64,000 nt of DNA from Cypionkella sp. (GCF_030652235.1 NZ_JAUSBA010000010.1:62001-126000), one strand, 5' to 3'. Shown: positions 26,005 to 35,169, counted from the first letter of the stretch. Notes: generated by a model not told the origin, from the letters alone. Translations and numbers: made by a program.

Positions 26005-27087
26005 ATGCAGCGCTTCTATCGGATATCTCGCTACTTCTTGCCGGTGATGTTTTTCGGCTACGTCCCCTTCGCCAATCTGGCGGTCTATGAACAACCCGGC
26101 GGCAAGCTGGCGGCGTTTGACGTGGCCGCCCTGCGCGGCACCGTCACCCACAGCTTTGACACGCTGTACAAAACCGCGATGCCGCACCGCGAGCCTTCGA
26201 TCGGCGTCATGGGTGCGGCCCGCTATCTGCTGATCGGCGAAGGCCGCAAGGGCGTCGTCGTGGGTCGCGACGGTTGGCTGTTCACCTCGGAAGAAACCCG
26301 ACCTTTGCCTGCAAGCCTGTCGCCTTCCGTCGCCAAAATCGCCGAGATTCGTGATACGCTCGCCGCCCATGGCACCAAGCTGATCGTAGTGCCGCTGCCT
26401 GCCAAGGTCGATGTGCAATCGGCTGAAGCCTCAGCGCCTGAACTCTCAACGGAGATGGCGGGCTTTTATGCTGAACTTCTGGCCAAGCTGAACGCCGCCC
26501 AGATTAAGGCCGTCGACGCCCGTACGCCGCTGGTCGAACTCGTGAAAACCAAACCCGCGTTCTTCGCCACCGATACCCACTGGACGCTGGACGGTGCCGC
26601 CACCGTGGCCGCTGCCGTGGCAAAATCCGGCCTGATCCCGCTGGGCACGGCCCAGATGACCCGTACCGAAGCACCCAAAACCGAATTCGCGGGCGATCTG
26701 GTGTCCTACGTCACCACCGAAGGCATCGCCCCAATGCTGGGTTTGGATCGTGAAGACGCCAATCCCTATGTCGTCGCAGCCCCCGCTGACACCTCTGACA
26801 TCTTCGCCGCTGCCCAAGTCGATGTCGTGCTGATCGGCACCTCTTACAGCGCCAACCCGCATTGGAGCTTTGCTGAAGCCCTCAAGCTTGACCTGTACCA
26901 AGACGTGCTGAACGCGGCTGAACAGGGCCTTGGCCCGATCAAGCCGATGGACAAATACCTCGCCTCCGACAGCTTCCGCGATGCGCCGCCGAAAGTGGTG
27001 ATTTGGGAAGTTCCGCTGCGCTATCTGACCGATCCGAAACTTTGGGACGGTCATAAAATCGGACAAGAGGTCGCAAGTGCAGATTAA
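26005..27087 (+). CDS. algJ: AlgJ-like SGNH-type O-acetyltransferase
   Basis: 360 residues with an uncleaved-looking N-terminal signal anchor (MQRFYRISRYFLPVMFFGYVPFANLAVYE), so the domain faces the periplasm. The AlgX/AlgJ hydrolase-like domain has the catalytic Asp190 and His192 in TDTHWTLDGA and the nucleophile Ser280 in IGTSYSANPHWSF. As I recall, Pseudomonas AlgJ has the same Asp/His positions. GDGW-type wording (VVGRDGWLFTSEE) is also typical. It probably receives acetyl from AlgI. GGAGGA precedes the ATG. The stop overlaps the next gene by eleven bases. Confidence 0.9.
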   Translation: MQRFYRISRYFLPVMFFGYVPFANLAVYEQPGGKLAAFDVAALRGTVTHSFDTLYKTAMPHREPSIGVMGAARYLLIGEGRKGVVVGRDGWLFTSEETRPLPASLSPSVAKIAEIRDTLAAHGTKLIVVPLPAKVDVQSAEASAPELSTEMAGFYAELLAKLNAAQIKAVDARTPLVELVKTKPAFFATDTHWTLDGAATVAAAVAKSGLIPLGTAQMTRTEAPKTEFAGDLVSYVTTEGIAPMLGLDREDANPYVVAAPADTSDIFAAAQVDVVLIGTSYSANPHWSFAEALKLDLYQDVLNAAEQGLGPIKPMDKYLASDSFRDAPPKVVIWEVPLRYLTDPKLWDGHKIGQEVASAD

Positions 27088-27889
27088 ATCTCTGATCATC
27101 GCCAGCGTGATTCTGACCAGCTTTATGGCGGCTCCGGTGCGGGTGCAGGCAGAAGGCCGAGTGGTGCCGCCAACCGTGGTGTCAAAGGTCTATCTCAGCA
27201 AAGAAGAAAAAGCCGCGAAACTGGCCGAAAGGTTAGCGCTGCAAAAGGCCGCGCGTTTGGCCGCCAAACCTCCGGTTGACCCAGTGGTGTCACGCCTGAA
27301 AACGCTGCACAAACGCATGGTCGCGAAGGAAGAACTGACCGCCAGCGAAATGCAGGAACTGGCGGATTCCGGGGATGGCCTCGCGGCGTTCTATTACGCC
27401 CGCAAGCTGGAGGAATCCGGCAGACCTAGCGTGCTGCCCACGGCGGTGCATTACTATGCGATGGCGTCCTATCTGGGCCGCGAATTCGCCATGAACCGCA
27501 TGATCGCGCTGATGAAATCGCCCGAAGTCACCCTGTCCGACAGCCAAATCAAGAACGGCAAGGATGCGCTGGTCAAGCTGGCGCGGTCTGGCACACCCGC
27601 CGCCGCCCTTGGCCTTGCCGATATGTACGCCATCGGTCAACCATTTCCCCAAGACACCGCCGAGTCGCGCAAATGGCTGATGCAGGCCGCCAAGGCTGGC
27701 GATGCCAATGCGGCGCAAAAACTGGCGCAAGCTGCGATCATGCCGCAAGACGGCAGCGCCCCCGATGTGCTCGCTGCCCGCGCAGCACTTGCGCTGATGC
27801 TCGCCTCGAATGAACCCGGAAAAGTCGCGATGGCGCAGACCCTGCTCGCCCGCCTTGACGCCACAAACCCCTTGGAGGTTTCCCAATGA
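27077..27889 (+). CDS. Exported Sel1-repeat protein within the alginate-type operon
   Basis: 270 residues with a signal peptide (MQIKSLIIASVILTSFMAAPVRVQA). A charged, probably coiled helix follows (LSKEEKAAKLAERLALQKAARLAAK). Helical Sel1/TPR-like repeats come next (DSGDGLAAFYYARKLEESG, GTPAAALGLADMYAIGQPFPQDTAESRKWLMQAAKAGDANAAQKLAQAA). Sel1 repeats also build AlgK, the periplasmic scaffold of alginate export, so this could be a second, smaller AlgK-type scaffold. It has no lipobox. It overlaps algJ by 11 bases and algX by 4, so it is part of the same translational chain. I know no exact counterpart in the Pseudomonas operon. Confidence 0.8.
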   Translation: MQIKSLIIASVILTSFMAAPVRVQAEGRVVPPTVVSKVYLSKEEKAAKLAERLALQKAARLAAKPPVDPVVSRLKTLHKRMVAKEELTASEMQELADSGDGLAAFYYARKLEESGRPSVLPTAVHYYAMASYLGREFAMNRMIALMKSPEVTLSDSQIKNGKDALVKLARSGTPAAALGLADMYAIGQPFPQDTAESRKWLMQAAKAGDANAAQKLAQAAIMPQDGSAPDVLAARAALALMLASNEPGKVAMAQTLLARLDATNPLEVSQ

Positions 27890-29217
27890 ACGCAGCATTC
27901 CAGCTTGCGGCGGCGCTGGGCCTAGCCCTGAATGCCGCGCCCGTCCTGGCGCAAAGCGCATCAAACTTCGATTGCTCGGCCTATGAGTTCAACACCGTTC
28001 TGCCCGCGATTGAAGGCAAAGATGGCGTGTTCTTTCGCACTTTTGCCGATCTGCGGATGCAGCACCCGCTGGACGCGCGCACCGTGCATATGATGGGACA
28101 GCTGGCGAAGGTGCTGAAAGAAAACGGCACCACGCTGGTCTATGTGACCATTCCGACCAAGTCGCAGGTGATGCCGCAATACCTGCCCGACCACGCCGCA
28201 GACTATGGCTTTCAGCCCGAAGTGGCGAATGCGATCTATACCGATTTCATCACCCGCTTGAACAAAGCGGGCATCGTGGCGCCCGATATGATGACCGCCC
28301 TGCGCAACAACAAAGGCGGCGAGCGCGCCTTGTTCGGCGACGACTTCCACTGGACCTCGCAAGGCGCGCGGCTGGGCGCTCAGGCGATTGCCGAACAGAT
28401 CAAGGCCGACCCCGCCTATGCCGATCTGCCGAAGCAAACCTTCGTGACCACCGCGATTGCGCCCGAAGTCGCCTTCTCGGGGATGCGCCGCACCCTGCAA
28501 GGCTATTGCGCGAAATCGCTGCCGCCGACCGAGACGATGGCCTATAAAACCGAAGCCGTTGCCAGCACCGATGCAGCAGCCAGCGGCCTGGATATCTTCG
28601 CCACCCCCAGCGAGGTTCAGCCTGCAGTTCTGATCGGCACCTCTTATTCTGACAGCCCGATCAACAACTTCGCGGGCTTTCTGGCGGAATATTCGCAACT
28701 GGAGATCGTTAACTACGCGATCACCGGCGGCAACCAGTTCGGCTCGATGACTTCTTACATGACCTCGGATGAATTCAAAGCGCAGCGCCCGCGTTTTCTG
28801 ATCTGGGAAAACCCGATCTACAACAATCTGGCACAATATGGCGCAGCGCCGATGGAAGAGTTGATCGCCGCTGCGGGCAATACCTGCACCACCGCTTTGC
28901 CCGTCACCAAGCTGGATGCCAACACGGTCGAGGCCACTCTGGACGGTTTCAAAGTCGGTGCTGATGATGCGATCTTTGCCGATTTCGGCGGAGAAGGTCC
29001 GCGCATCGCCAATTTTAGCATCGAAGGTGCCGACGGATTAATCCGTCACTCAAAAGTTGAGCGCAGCCAAAGATTGCGCTCAACTGGAAATTTCTACCTT
29101 GGGTTGTCGGCTTTCACGATGCCGAATATCAAGAAGGTGACGGTGCATTTCGATCGCCCCGTCAGTGAATCGACCACCTTGAATTTCTGCGCGAATACCA
29201 AAGGAGACGCATCATGA
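27886..29217 (+). CDS. algX: AlgX-like alginate O-acetyltransferase with C-terminal carbohydrate-binding module
   Basis: 443 residues, exported (MNAAFQLAAALGLALNAAPVLAQ). The SGNH-type domain (about 30-335) has Asp153 and His155 in GDDFHWTSQGARLG, Ser253 in IGTSYSDSPINNF and FLIWENPIYNNL near its end. The C-terminal 105 residues (VEATLDGFKVGADDAIFADF ... VTVHFDRPVSESTTLNFC) look like the AlgX carbohydrate-binding module, which separates it from AlgJ. AlgX performs the terminal acetyl transfer to mannuronate in the periplasm and links to AlgK. The catalytic residues appear intact, so acetylation is the best-preserved modification in this cluster. Four-base overlaps occur on both sides. Confidence 0.9.
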   Translation: MNAAFQLAAALGLALNAAPVLAQSASNFDCSAYEFNTVLPAIEGKDGVFFRTFADLRMQHPLDARTVHMMGQLAKVLKENGTTLVYVTIPTKSQVMPQYLPDHAADYGFQPEVANAIYTDFITRLNKAGIVAPDMMTALRNNKGGERALFGDDFHWTSQGARLGAQAIAEQIKADPAYADLPKQTFVTTAIAPEVAFSGMRRTLQGYCAKSLPPTETMAYKTEAVASTDAAASGLDIFATPSEVQPAVLIGTSYSDSPINNFAGFLAEYSQLEIVNYAITGGNQFGSMTSYMTSDEFKAQRPRFLIWENPIYNNLAQYGAAPMEELIAAAGNTCTTALPVTKLDANTVEATLDGFKVGADDAIFADFGGEGPRIANFSIEGADGLIRHSKVERSQRLRSTGNFYLGLSAFTMPNIKKVTVHFDRPVSESTTLNFCANTKGDAS

Positions 29218-29852
29218 CGAAGAACAGCAGCTGGTTGATTGCCCTATGTACAGGGCTTTGCGGCATCTATGCCACGGCGGGGTTGGCTCAGGATGGTGGG
29301 CTCTATGAAGACGTGCCCGACCCCAGTGCCAGCTTTGTGCGAGTCGTTGCGGCGGCCCCGACCAATGCGGTGATCGACACCAAAACCTTCGATCAACTGG
29401 ATGGCGGGATTTCCGGCTACGTTGTTGTCGCCAAACCCGGCGAGATCAAATTGGTGACCGGGGTGGATGACGCCACGGTGAACGTCGAGGCGGGCAAGTA
29501 TTACTCCTATGTCGTCGGCGCTGATGGCACCAAAACCTTGGTGCCGGAAGATATCACCTCAAATCCCGCCCAAGCCGTGATCAGTTTCTTCAACCTCAGT
29601 GATCTGCCGAAGGTTGATTTGTATGTGCCCGCCGCCAAAGCGGTGGCCCTGCCGGGTGTGCCGATGAATGGCGCAGCCAATGTGGCGCTGAAAGCCCCGC
29701 TGACCTTGGACTTTGAGGTTCGCGATGGCGACAAGGTCCTCGCCACCCTGCCTGCTGTTGATCTGCAACGGCGCGGCGGTGTGGCGATCGTGCTGCGCGG
29801 CTCTGCAGGCAACTACACTGTGGCGGGCTCAAACTCGACGCTTGCCAACTAA
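29214..29852 (+). CDS. algF: AlgF-like alginate acetylation adaptor
   Basis: 212 residues with a signal peptide ending at GLAQDGG. GLYEDVPDPSASFVRVVAA matches the characteristic start of AlgF, and two beta-domains follow (IKLVTGVDDATVNVEAGKYYSYVV and LKAPLTLDFEVRDGDKVLATLPAVDLQRRGGVAIVLRG). AlgF is periplasmic and needed for acetylation together with AlgI, AlgJ and AlgX, probably as an adaptor without its own catalytic triad. The start overlaps the algX stop by four bases. A 57-base gap follows before the large scaffold gene. Confidence 0.88.
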   Translation: MTKNSSWLIALCTGLCGIYATAGLAQDGGLYEDVPDPSASFVRVVAAAPTNAVIDTKTFDQLDGGISGYVVVAKPGEIKLVTGVDDATVNVEAGKYYSYVVGADGTKTLVPEDITSNPAQAVISFFNLSDLPKVDLYVPAAKAVALPGVPMNGAANVALKAPLTLDFEVRDGDKVLATLPAVDLQRRGGVAIVLRGSAGNYTVAGSNSTLAN

Positions 29853-29909
29853 GCACAATCGCCGCGCAGACACCCTCTGCGCGGCGGTACATCGGCAAAA
29901 GGATACACC

Positions 29910-32678
29910 ATGACACGCGCCGCAGCCTTGCTTTCCCGCCCGTTCTTGCCGCTTTGCGTGGCCGCTCTGGCTGGCCTTCCAGCCTTTGCACAAACCGCGA
30001 GCCCGCAAACCGTCGCGGTAAACTTCGAGCCGCCCCGGATCGAGGTGGAAAAGATCTGCGCGCCGAGCACGCCCGACGAACAACTCGCCGCGCAATGGAC
30101 AGCTTGGGATGGCAAAGTGCTGCCCGAGATGGCCCCCGATCTGATTCAGCGTGATCTGCGCCGTCTGATGGATGCCGATGCGATCCGTTGGTTTCACACC
30201 ATCGAAAAAGCCCACGCCCTGATGCCCTCGGTTGATCCGCAATTCGACGCGAACAAAGCCCTGTTGGCACGGGTGGAACTGCTGATCGCGGCGGGCCGTC
30301 TGAAAGAATTGACCAACCAACGCCTTGTCGATCAGCTGATGGCGACGGAAAACGGTGGTTCACCCCGCTTGCAAAACATTCTGGCCGATTACCTGATGAA
30401 CGGCACCGGCATCGCGGTGGATAAAGAAAAAGGCCTGCAAATGCTGGTTGCCGCCGGCTATGGCGGCAACGCCGATGCATTGCTGAAGATCGTCGAGTTG
30501 CAGGAAAAAGGCACCAAAATTCCCGGCTGGGATGTGCCCTCGGATATCGCCGTCACCATGGCCTTCGGGGCTTTGGTCGGCAAGATGGACCCGATGATCT
30601 GCGACCGCGTCGCCCGCATCGCCCGCGAATATATGAACGGCACCATCGTCACCCGTGATGTCGGTCTGGCTGAAAAATGGTTCCGCTTTGCTGCTGATAT
30701 GGGCGATGGCGTCTCGGCTTGGAAAGTTGCCGAGATGCATATGCGCTCGGAAGATCTGGTGAAATCGAACGACACTCTGATCGCCTATATGACCAAAGCC
30801 GCCGATGCTGGCCTGCCCTATGCCCAAGTGGCGCTGGGCCGTCTGTATGAACAAGGTGCTTTGGTCGGCAAGAAAGACATCGAACACGCCCGCGCGCTGT
30901 ACGAGCAAGCCGCCAGCTTCGGTGACCGTGCGGGCCTGTTGCGCAACGCGCTGTTCCTGCAATCCGAAGCGAAAGTCGATGGCGCTTATCAGCCCGCCTA
31001 TCGCGCCGCTTTGGAACAATTCGCCAAACGCGCCGATGCTCCGGCTTGGATTTTCATCGCTCTGGGTGATTTTGAAATCGCCGACAAAGGCCGCTGGGGC
31101 GGTGAATCTGCCGCTGTCGCTTACTACGAAAAGGCCGAGGCGATGGGCGATGCAGGTGCCACCAAACGCCTGACACCGATCCGGTTCCGTTATGCTGACA
31201 CGCCGAAACAGTTCTACAAAGTCATCGACGCGGTGATCGACACCGTCCACACTGGCGGTGAGATTGACCCGATGAACGGCCTGAAAGACGCCTTCAGTTG
31301 CCGTGCGCCACAAGCACCACAGCGCACAGAGGCGCAGTATTGGGAAGGCATTAGCGCGGCCACTGGCACCAAAACCGTCGAATTCACGCCGACCGAGCTG
31401 TTGGCCCTGATCGCTAATCCCAACCCCCAAGACATTGCCCGCTTGCAAACCCAGGCGCTTTACGGTCGGCCGACGGCCATCGCACAATATATGGAGGTGC
31501 TGACGCGCAGCAACGCAGCACCCGAGGAGATCGCCTTCTGGGAGTCTTATGCCAAACGTTTTGAAGGCGTCACCGCCGCACGCGGACGCTTGGAGAACAA
31601 ATTTGCCGAAATCGGCCAGAACCGAAGCGATCCCACAACCATGCTGCGCGCCGCGATTGCCGAAGGTGACACTTCCGCCGAAGTTGATTTGGCCGAGATC
31701 CTGCTCAAGCAAGACCCGCAGAAAAACGCAGCCGCTGCGCTTACGGCAGTGGAACCTATGGCCGAGATGGGCAATGGTGCCGCATTGCGGTTGCTGCCGC
31801 AGCTTGACCCCAAACGCTTTCCCGATCTGAAAACCGTGTACGCCAGCTACGCGGATGTCATCGAAGCCCGCGGCGACTTTGACGCCCTTGTGCTCGCATT
31901 GCCGTTCCAGCCCGATCTCGGGCGTCGGGTCGATTACATGCGCCGCGCCACCACCGCCACCGATTGCAGCTTTGACGAAATCAAAACCCTTGTCGATGCG
32001 ATGGGTCAGGTGGGCGATCAGGCGGCCTTTATGAAATGGGTGGATGTGGCCGAGTTCCTCAGCGAAAATGACAGCTGGCGGCTGGTGCAACTGGGCGATC
32101 TGCTGCGCCATTACGGTGACGAGTCGATGGCAACCGCCCAACTCGCCTATTATCAGCGCGGCTATGAAGGCGGCAACACCACCGCCATTCACCGCCTGCT
32201 CGATGTCTACGGTGACGATGGTGCCCCGCAGTTCAATGCATCGACGGCGGCCGATCTTTACGTCGCTTTGGTTGAACGCAGCGCGCCAAAAGACATTCCC
32301 CGCGCGCTTTCCCGACTGGCGGTTGCCTCGCAGCCGATCCAAGACAATGCCTATGCTCGGCTTGACGTGCCAAAACTCTACCGCACCGCTGCCGAAGCCG
32401 GCAATCCGGCAGGGATGCGCGAATATGGCAAGCTGTTGCAAGTCAGCGCGAAATCTACCGCTGAACTGGAGGCCTCGACTCAATGGATCTCCAAAGCCGC
32501 CGAGGCAGGCGATGTCCCCGCCATGCTGACGTATGCCGATGCGCTGGCCTTTGGTCTGGGCGTGCCGGCCTCGCGGGAAGATGCGCTGGTCTGGCTGCAA
32601 AAAGCCGCAGACGCAGGCAATACCGATGCCACCGCCAAAGTGCGCAGCCTGACGTTGCAACCGGAGGTTAGCCAATGA
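29910..32678 (+). CDS. algK: Large AlgK-like Sel1/TPR scaffold protein
   Basis: 922 residues, exported by a Sec signal (PFLPLCVAALAGLPAFAQ). The mature protein is almost entirely helical Sel1/TPR-like repeats, for example GTGIAVDKEKGLQMLVAAGYGGNADALLKI, ALGRLYEQGALVGKKDIEHARALYEQAASFGD and YADALAFGLGVPASREDALVWLQKAADAGNTDATAK. Pseudomonas AlgK is a lipoprotein of about 475 residues that binds the AlgE porin and AlgX. This one is nearly twice as long and has no lipobox Cys at the cleavage site, so its outer-membrane attachment must differ. Assignment to AlgK rests on repeat type and context; call it AlgK-like. It overlaps the next gene by four bases. Confidence 0.78.
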   Translation: MTRAAALLSRPFLPLCVAALAGLPAFAQTASPQTVAVNFEPPRIEVEKICAPSTPDEQLAAQWTAWDGKVLPEMAPDLIQRDLRRLMDADAIRWFHTIEKAHALMPSVDPQFDANKALLARVELLIAAGRLKELTNQRLVDQLMATENGGSPRLQNILADYLMNGTGIAVDKEKGLQMLVAAGYGGNADALLKIVELQEKGTKIPGWDVPSDIAVTMAFGALVGKMDPMICDRVARIAREYMNGTIVTRDVGLAEKWFRFAADMGDGVSAWKVAEMHMRSEDLVKSNDTLIAYMTKAADAGLPYAQVALGRLYEQGALVGKKDIEHARALYEQAASFGDRAGLLRNALFLQSEAKVDGAYQPAYRAALEQFAKRADAPAWIFIALGDFEIADKGRWGGESAAVAYYEKAEAMGDAGATKRLTPIRFRYADTPKQFYKVIDAVIDTVHTGGEIDPMNGLKDAFSCRAPQAPQRTEAQYWEGISAATGTKTVEFTPTELLALIANPNPQDIARLQTQALYGRPTAIAQYMEVLTRSNAAPEEIAFWESYAKRFEGVTAARGRLENKFAEIGQNRSDPTTMLRAAIAEGDTSAEVDLAEILLKQDPQKNAAAALTAVEPMAEMGNGAALRLLPQLDPKRFPDLKTVYASYADVIEARGDFDALVLALPFQPDLGRRVDYMRRATTATDCSFDEIKTLVDAMGQVGDQAAFMKWVDVAEFLSENDSWRLVQLGDLLRHYGDESMATAQLAYYQRGYEGGNTTAIHRLLDVYGDDGAPQFNASTAADLYVALVERSAPKDIPRALSRLAVASQPIQDNAYARLDVPKLYRTAAEAGNPAGMREYGKLLQVSAKSTAELEASTQWISKAAEAGDVPAMLTYADALAFGLGVPASREDALVWLQKAADAGNTDATAKVRSLTLQPEVSQ

Positions 32679-33847
32679 GCGCCCACATCACTCGCCTAAT
32701 TTTAGCCATCAGCCTCGGCCTTGGCACGCAATCCGCCATCGCCGAGACCACGCCCAAGGCCGAACCAGAGCCTTTCGCCTGCTTCGATCCGGTCCCCCCG
32801 GTGACGGAACTTGCCATCCCCAGCCGCTACAAGGATGACAGCAAGAACCGTTCTGATTTCGACGCTGAAGCCAACGCCGCGGTTGAGGCTGCGCTGAATC
32901 CGGTCGATGATTTCATCAACGCTTTGGTCAAAAATGCCAACGCAGCCCTGCAGATCACCACAGCACCCGAGGTTGACCCAAAGGCTCCGGTTGATCCCGC
33001 AGCCGCAGCCGCGCCCGAAACCTCGCCCGATCAGGCCCAAAAAACCCTGATCGCCGATTGCGTGGTCGATCGCATCCATGACTGGGCCGCCGTCGATGCT
33101 TTGGCCGATATGAAAACCCAAGGTGCACAACTCTCGGTGCCCAGCCGCATTGGTGGCATCGCCATGGCCTATGCCCAAGTGCGCGGCCTTGCCACCCAAG
33201 ACGACCGCCAGCCTGCGATTGAAGCTTGGCTGACGGCCCGGATGCAAGCCAGCATGCTGTTCTTCGACACCGAAGCCCCGCCGAAGTCGCGCGAAAACAA
33301 CCTGCGCGCTTGGGCTGCTTTGGCTGCGGCGCAGGTCGGTTTGCTGCAAAACGACGCGGTAATGACCACTTGGGCCGCAGACTCTGTCAAACTGGTGCTC
33401 TGCACCGCCACCCCCGAAGGCGCTTTGCCGAATGAAATGTGGCGCGGCAAACTGGCGCTGCACTACCAAATCCACGCCGTGGGTCCCTTGGTCGTCGCCA
33501 ACGCCTTGCTGCAACCGACGCATCCAGATCTGCTGGCCACCTGCGACAACGCCCTGCTGCGCGTCGTCCGCTTCACCTTGAACGCCGTCGAAGACCCCAA
33601 ACTGGTCGAGGCGATCACCGACAAACCGCAAAAGTTCGACTCCGCCACCGAGATGAAACGTGCCTTTCAATTCGCGTGGCTCGCCCCGCTGGAAACCTTG
33701 GTGCAAGAACCCGACTTCACCACCTTTGCGGCGAAGTTTGAGCTACTGAGCAACTCTAAAATCGGCGGCAAGCAAAGCCTGCTTTGGCCCGCGCTGGACG
33801 TAAAAGACCCCGCTGTGACCGAAGAAGCGCCCGCCGCGACGCCATAA
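32675..33847 (+). CDS. algL: AlgL-like protein (PL5 fold) lacking the catalytic histidine
   Basis: 390 residues with a signal peptide (MSAHITRLILAISLGLGTQSAIA). The region RENNLRAWAALAAAQVGL ... GALPNEMWRGKLALHYQIHAVGPLVVANAL aligns with the PL5 alginate lyase core (NNHSYW ... LPNELKRRQRALAYHNY). Asn209, Arg257 and Tyr264 match the lyase residues at one constant offset, but the catalytic His of NNH is Leu210 here. An Ala/Pro insertion (about 97-120) is unusual. It is therefore probably not an active lyase, and could act as a structural or polymer-binding member of the periplasmic complex. It is last in the operon and is followed by a hairpin terminator. Confidence 0.78.
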   Translation: MSAHITRLILAISLGLGTQSAIAETTPKAEPEPFACFDPVPPVTELAIPSRYKDDSKNRSDFDAEANAAVEAALNPVDDFINALVKNANAALQITTAPEVDPKAPVDPAAAAAPETSPDQAQKTLIADCVVDRIHDWAAVDALADMKTQGAQLSVPSRIGGIAMAYAQVRGLATQDDRQPAIEAWLTARMQASMLFFDTEAPPKSRENNLRAWAALAAAQVGLLQNDAVMTTWAADSVKLVLCTATPEGALPNEMWRGKLALHYQIHAVGPLVVANALLQPTHPDLLATCDNALLRVVRFTLNAVEDPKLVEAITDKPQKFDSATEMKRAFQFAWLAPLETLVQEPDFTTFAAKFELLSNSKIGGKQSLLWPALDVKDPAVTEEAPAATP

Positions 33848-33877
33848 CGGAACGCGCGATTTTCGAAAGGCACAAAC

Positions 33878-33902
33878 GGGGCAGGGGGCAATCCTCTGCC
33901 CC
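33878..33902 (+). terminator. Probable terminator of the alginate-type operon
   Basis: GGGGCAG (33878-33884) pairs with CTGCCCC (33896-33902) around an 11-base loop, followed by TTCGCTATGTT. The T-run is weak. It lies 31 bases after the algL-like stop and before pcaF. Confidence 0.6.
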
Positions 33903-33972
33903 TTCGCTATGTTACCCTCGACATTCACGCCGGATATTTTATATTTAAAGCAATTTCCCATCGGAGCCCGCC

Positions 33973-35169
33973 ATGACCGAGGTCTACATTTGCGACTATA
34001 TCCGCACCCCGATTGGGCGCTTTGGCGGCAGTCTGTCGTCCATTCGCACCGATGATCTCGCCGCCATCCCGCTGCGTGCGCTGATCGTCCGCAATCCGGG
34101 CGTCGATTGGGCGGCGGTCGATGATGTGGTGATGGGCTGCGCCAACCAAGCAGGCGAGGACAACCGCAACGTCGCCCGCATGGCTGCTTTGCTTGCGGGC
34201 CTGCCGCAAACCGTCAGCGGCACCACCATCAACCGCCTCTGTGGCTCGGGCATGGATGCGATCCTGCTCGCTGCCCGCCAGATCAAAGCAGGCGAGGCCG
34301 ACCTGATCATCGCAGGCGGCGTCGAATCGATGTCCCGCGCGCCTTTCGTGATGCCCAAAGCCGAAACTGCCTTCTCGCGCGCCGCCGAAATCCACGATTC
34401 CACCATCGGCTGGCGTTTTATCAACCCGGCGATGCAGGCGCAGTACGGCACCGATTCCATGCCCGAAACTGCCGAGAACGTCGCGGAAGACTGCGCCATC
34501 ACCCGCGCTGACCAAGACGCCTTCGCTTTGCGTTCTCAGGTCAAAGCCAGCGCCGCGCAGGCCAATGGCCGCCTTGCGCAGGAAATCATCCCGGTCAGCA
34601 TCCCGCAACGCAAGGGCGATCCCCTGCTGATCACCCAAGATGAACATCCCCGCGCCACCACCCTTGAAGCCCTTGGCAAACTCGGCACGCCGTTCCGCAA
34701 AGGCGGCAGCGTCACCGCAGGCAACGCCAGCGGCGTCAATGACGGCGCCGCCACGCTGATCATCGCCTCGGCCAAAGCTGCGCAGAAATACGGCCTGACC
34801 CCTATCGCCCGTATCCTCGGCGGGGCGACGGCTGGCGTGGCCCCGCGCGTGATGGGTCTTGGCCCCATCCCGGCCAGCCAGAAACTGATGGCCCGCCTTG
34901 GCCTCACCCCATCCGACTTCGCGGTGATTGAGTTGAACGAGGCCTTCGCCAGCCAAGGCCTCGCCACGCTGCGGGCTTTGGGGATTGCCGATGATGACCC
35001 GCGCGTCAATCCCAATAGCGGAGCCATCGCGCTGGGGCATCCTTTGGGGATGACCGGGGCGCGGATTACCGGGACGGCGGCGTTGCAACTGCAACCGGGT
35101 CAGCGGGCCTTGGCGACCATGTGCATTGGGGTCGGGCAGGGTATCGCTATTGCGCTGGAGCGGGTCTAA
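33973..35169 (+). CDS. pcaF: 3-oxoadipyl-CoA thiolase
   Basis: 398-residue thiolase, cytoplasmic. It cleaves beta-ketoadipyl-CoA to acetyl-CoA and succinyl-CoA at the end of aromatic-ring degradation. The catalytic Cys lies in TINRLCGSGMDA, the His in ALGHPLGMTGAR and the second Cys in TMCIGVGQG. The start MTEVYICDYIRTPIGRFGG, the GCANQAGEDNRNVARMA stretch and the length of about 400 favour PcaF/PaaJ over biosynthetic acetoacetyl-CoA thiolase. No other pca or paa genes are adjacent. A ribosome site GGAG precedes the ATG. Confidence 0.87.
   Translation: MTEVYICDYIRTPIGRFGGSLSSIRTDDLAAIPLRALIVRNPGVDWAAVDDVVMGCANQAGEDNRNVARMAALLAGLPQTVSGTTINRLCGSGMDAILLAARQIKAGEADLIIAGGVESMSRAPFVMPKAETAFSRAAEIHDSTIGWRFINPAMQAQYGTDSMPETAENVAEDCAITRADQDAFALRSQVKASAAQANGRLAQEIIPVSIPQRKGDPLLITQDEHPRATTLEALGKLGTPFRKGGSVTAGNASGVNDGAATLIIASAKAAQKYGLTPIARILGGATAGVAPRVMGLGPIPASQKLMARLGLTPSDFAVIELNEAFASQGLATLRALGIADDDPRVNPNSGAIALGHPLGMTGARITGTAALQLQPGQRALATMCIGVGQGIAIALERV

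Noticed and set aside
30360-32675. 771-codon open frame opposite the AlgK-like gene
   Set aside because: Antisense shadow: Gly/Arg/His-rich without family features, and the opposite strand has clear Sel1 repeats.
29910-32678. Cellulose-synthase-type BcsC scaffold
   Set aside because: The repeats are Sel1-like rather than classical BcsC TPRs and no C-terminal beta-barrel is seen.
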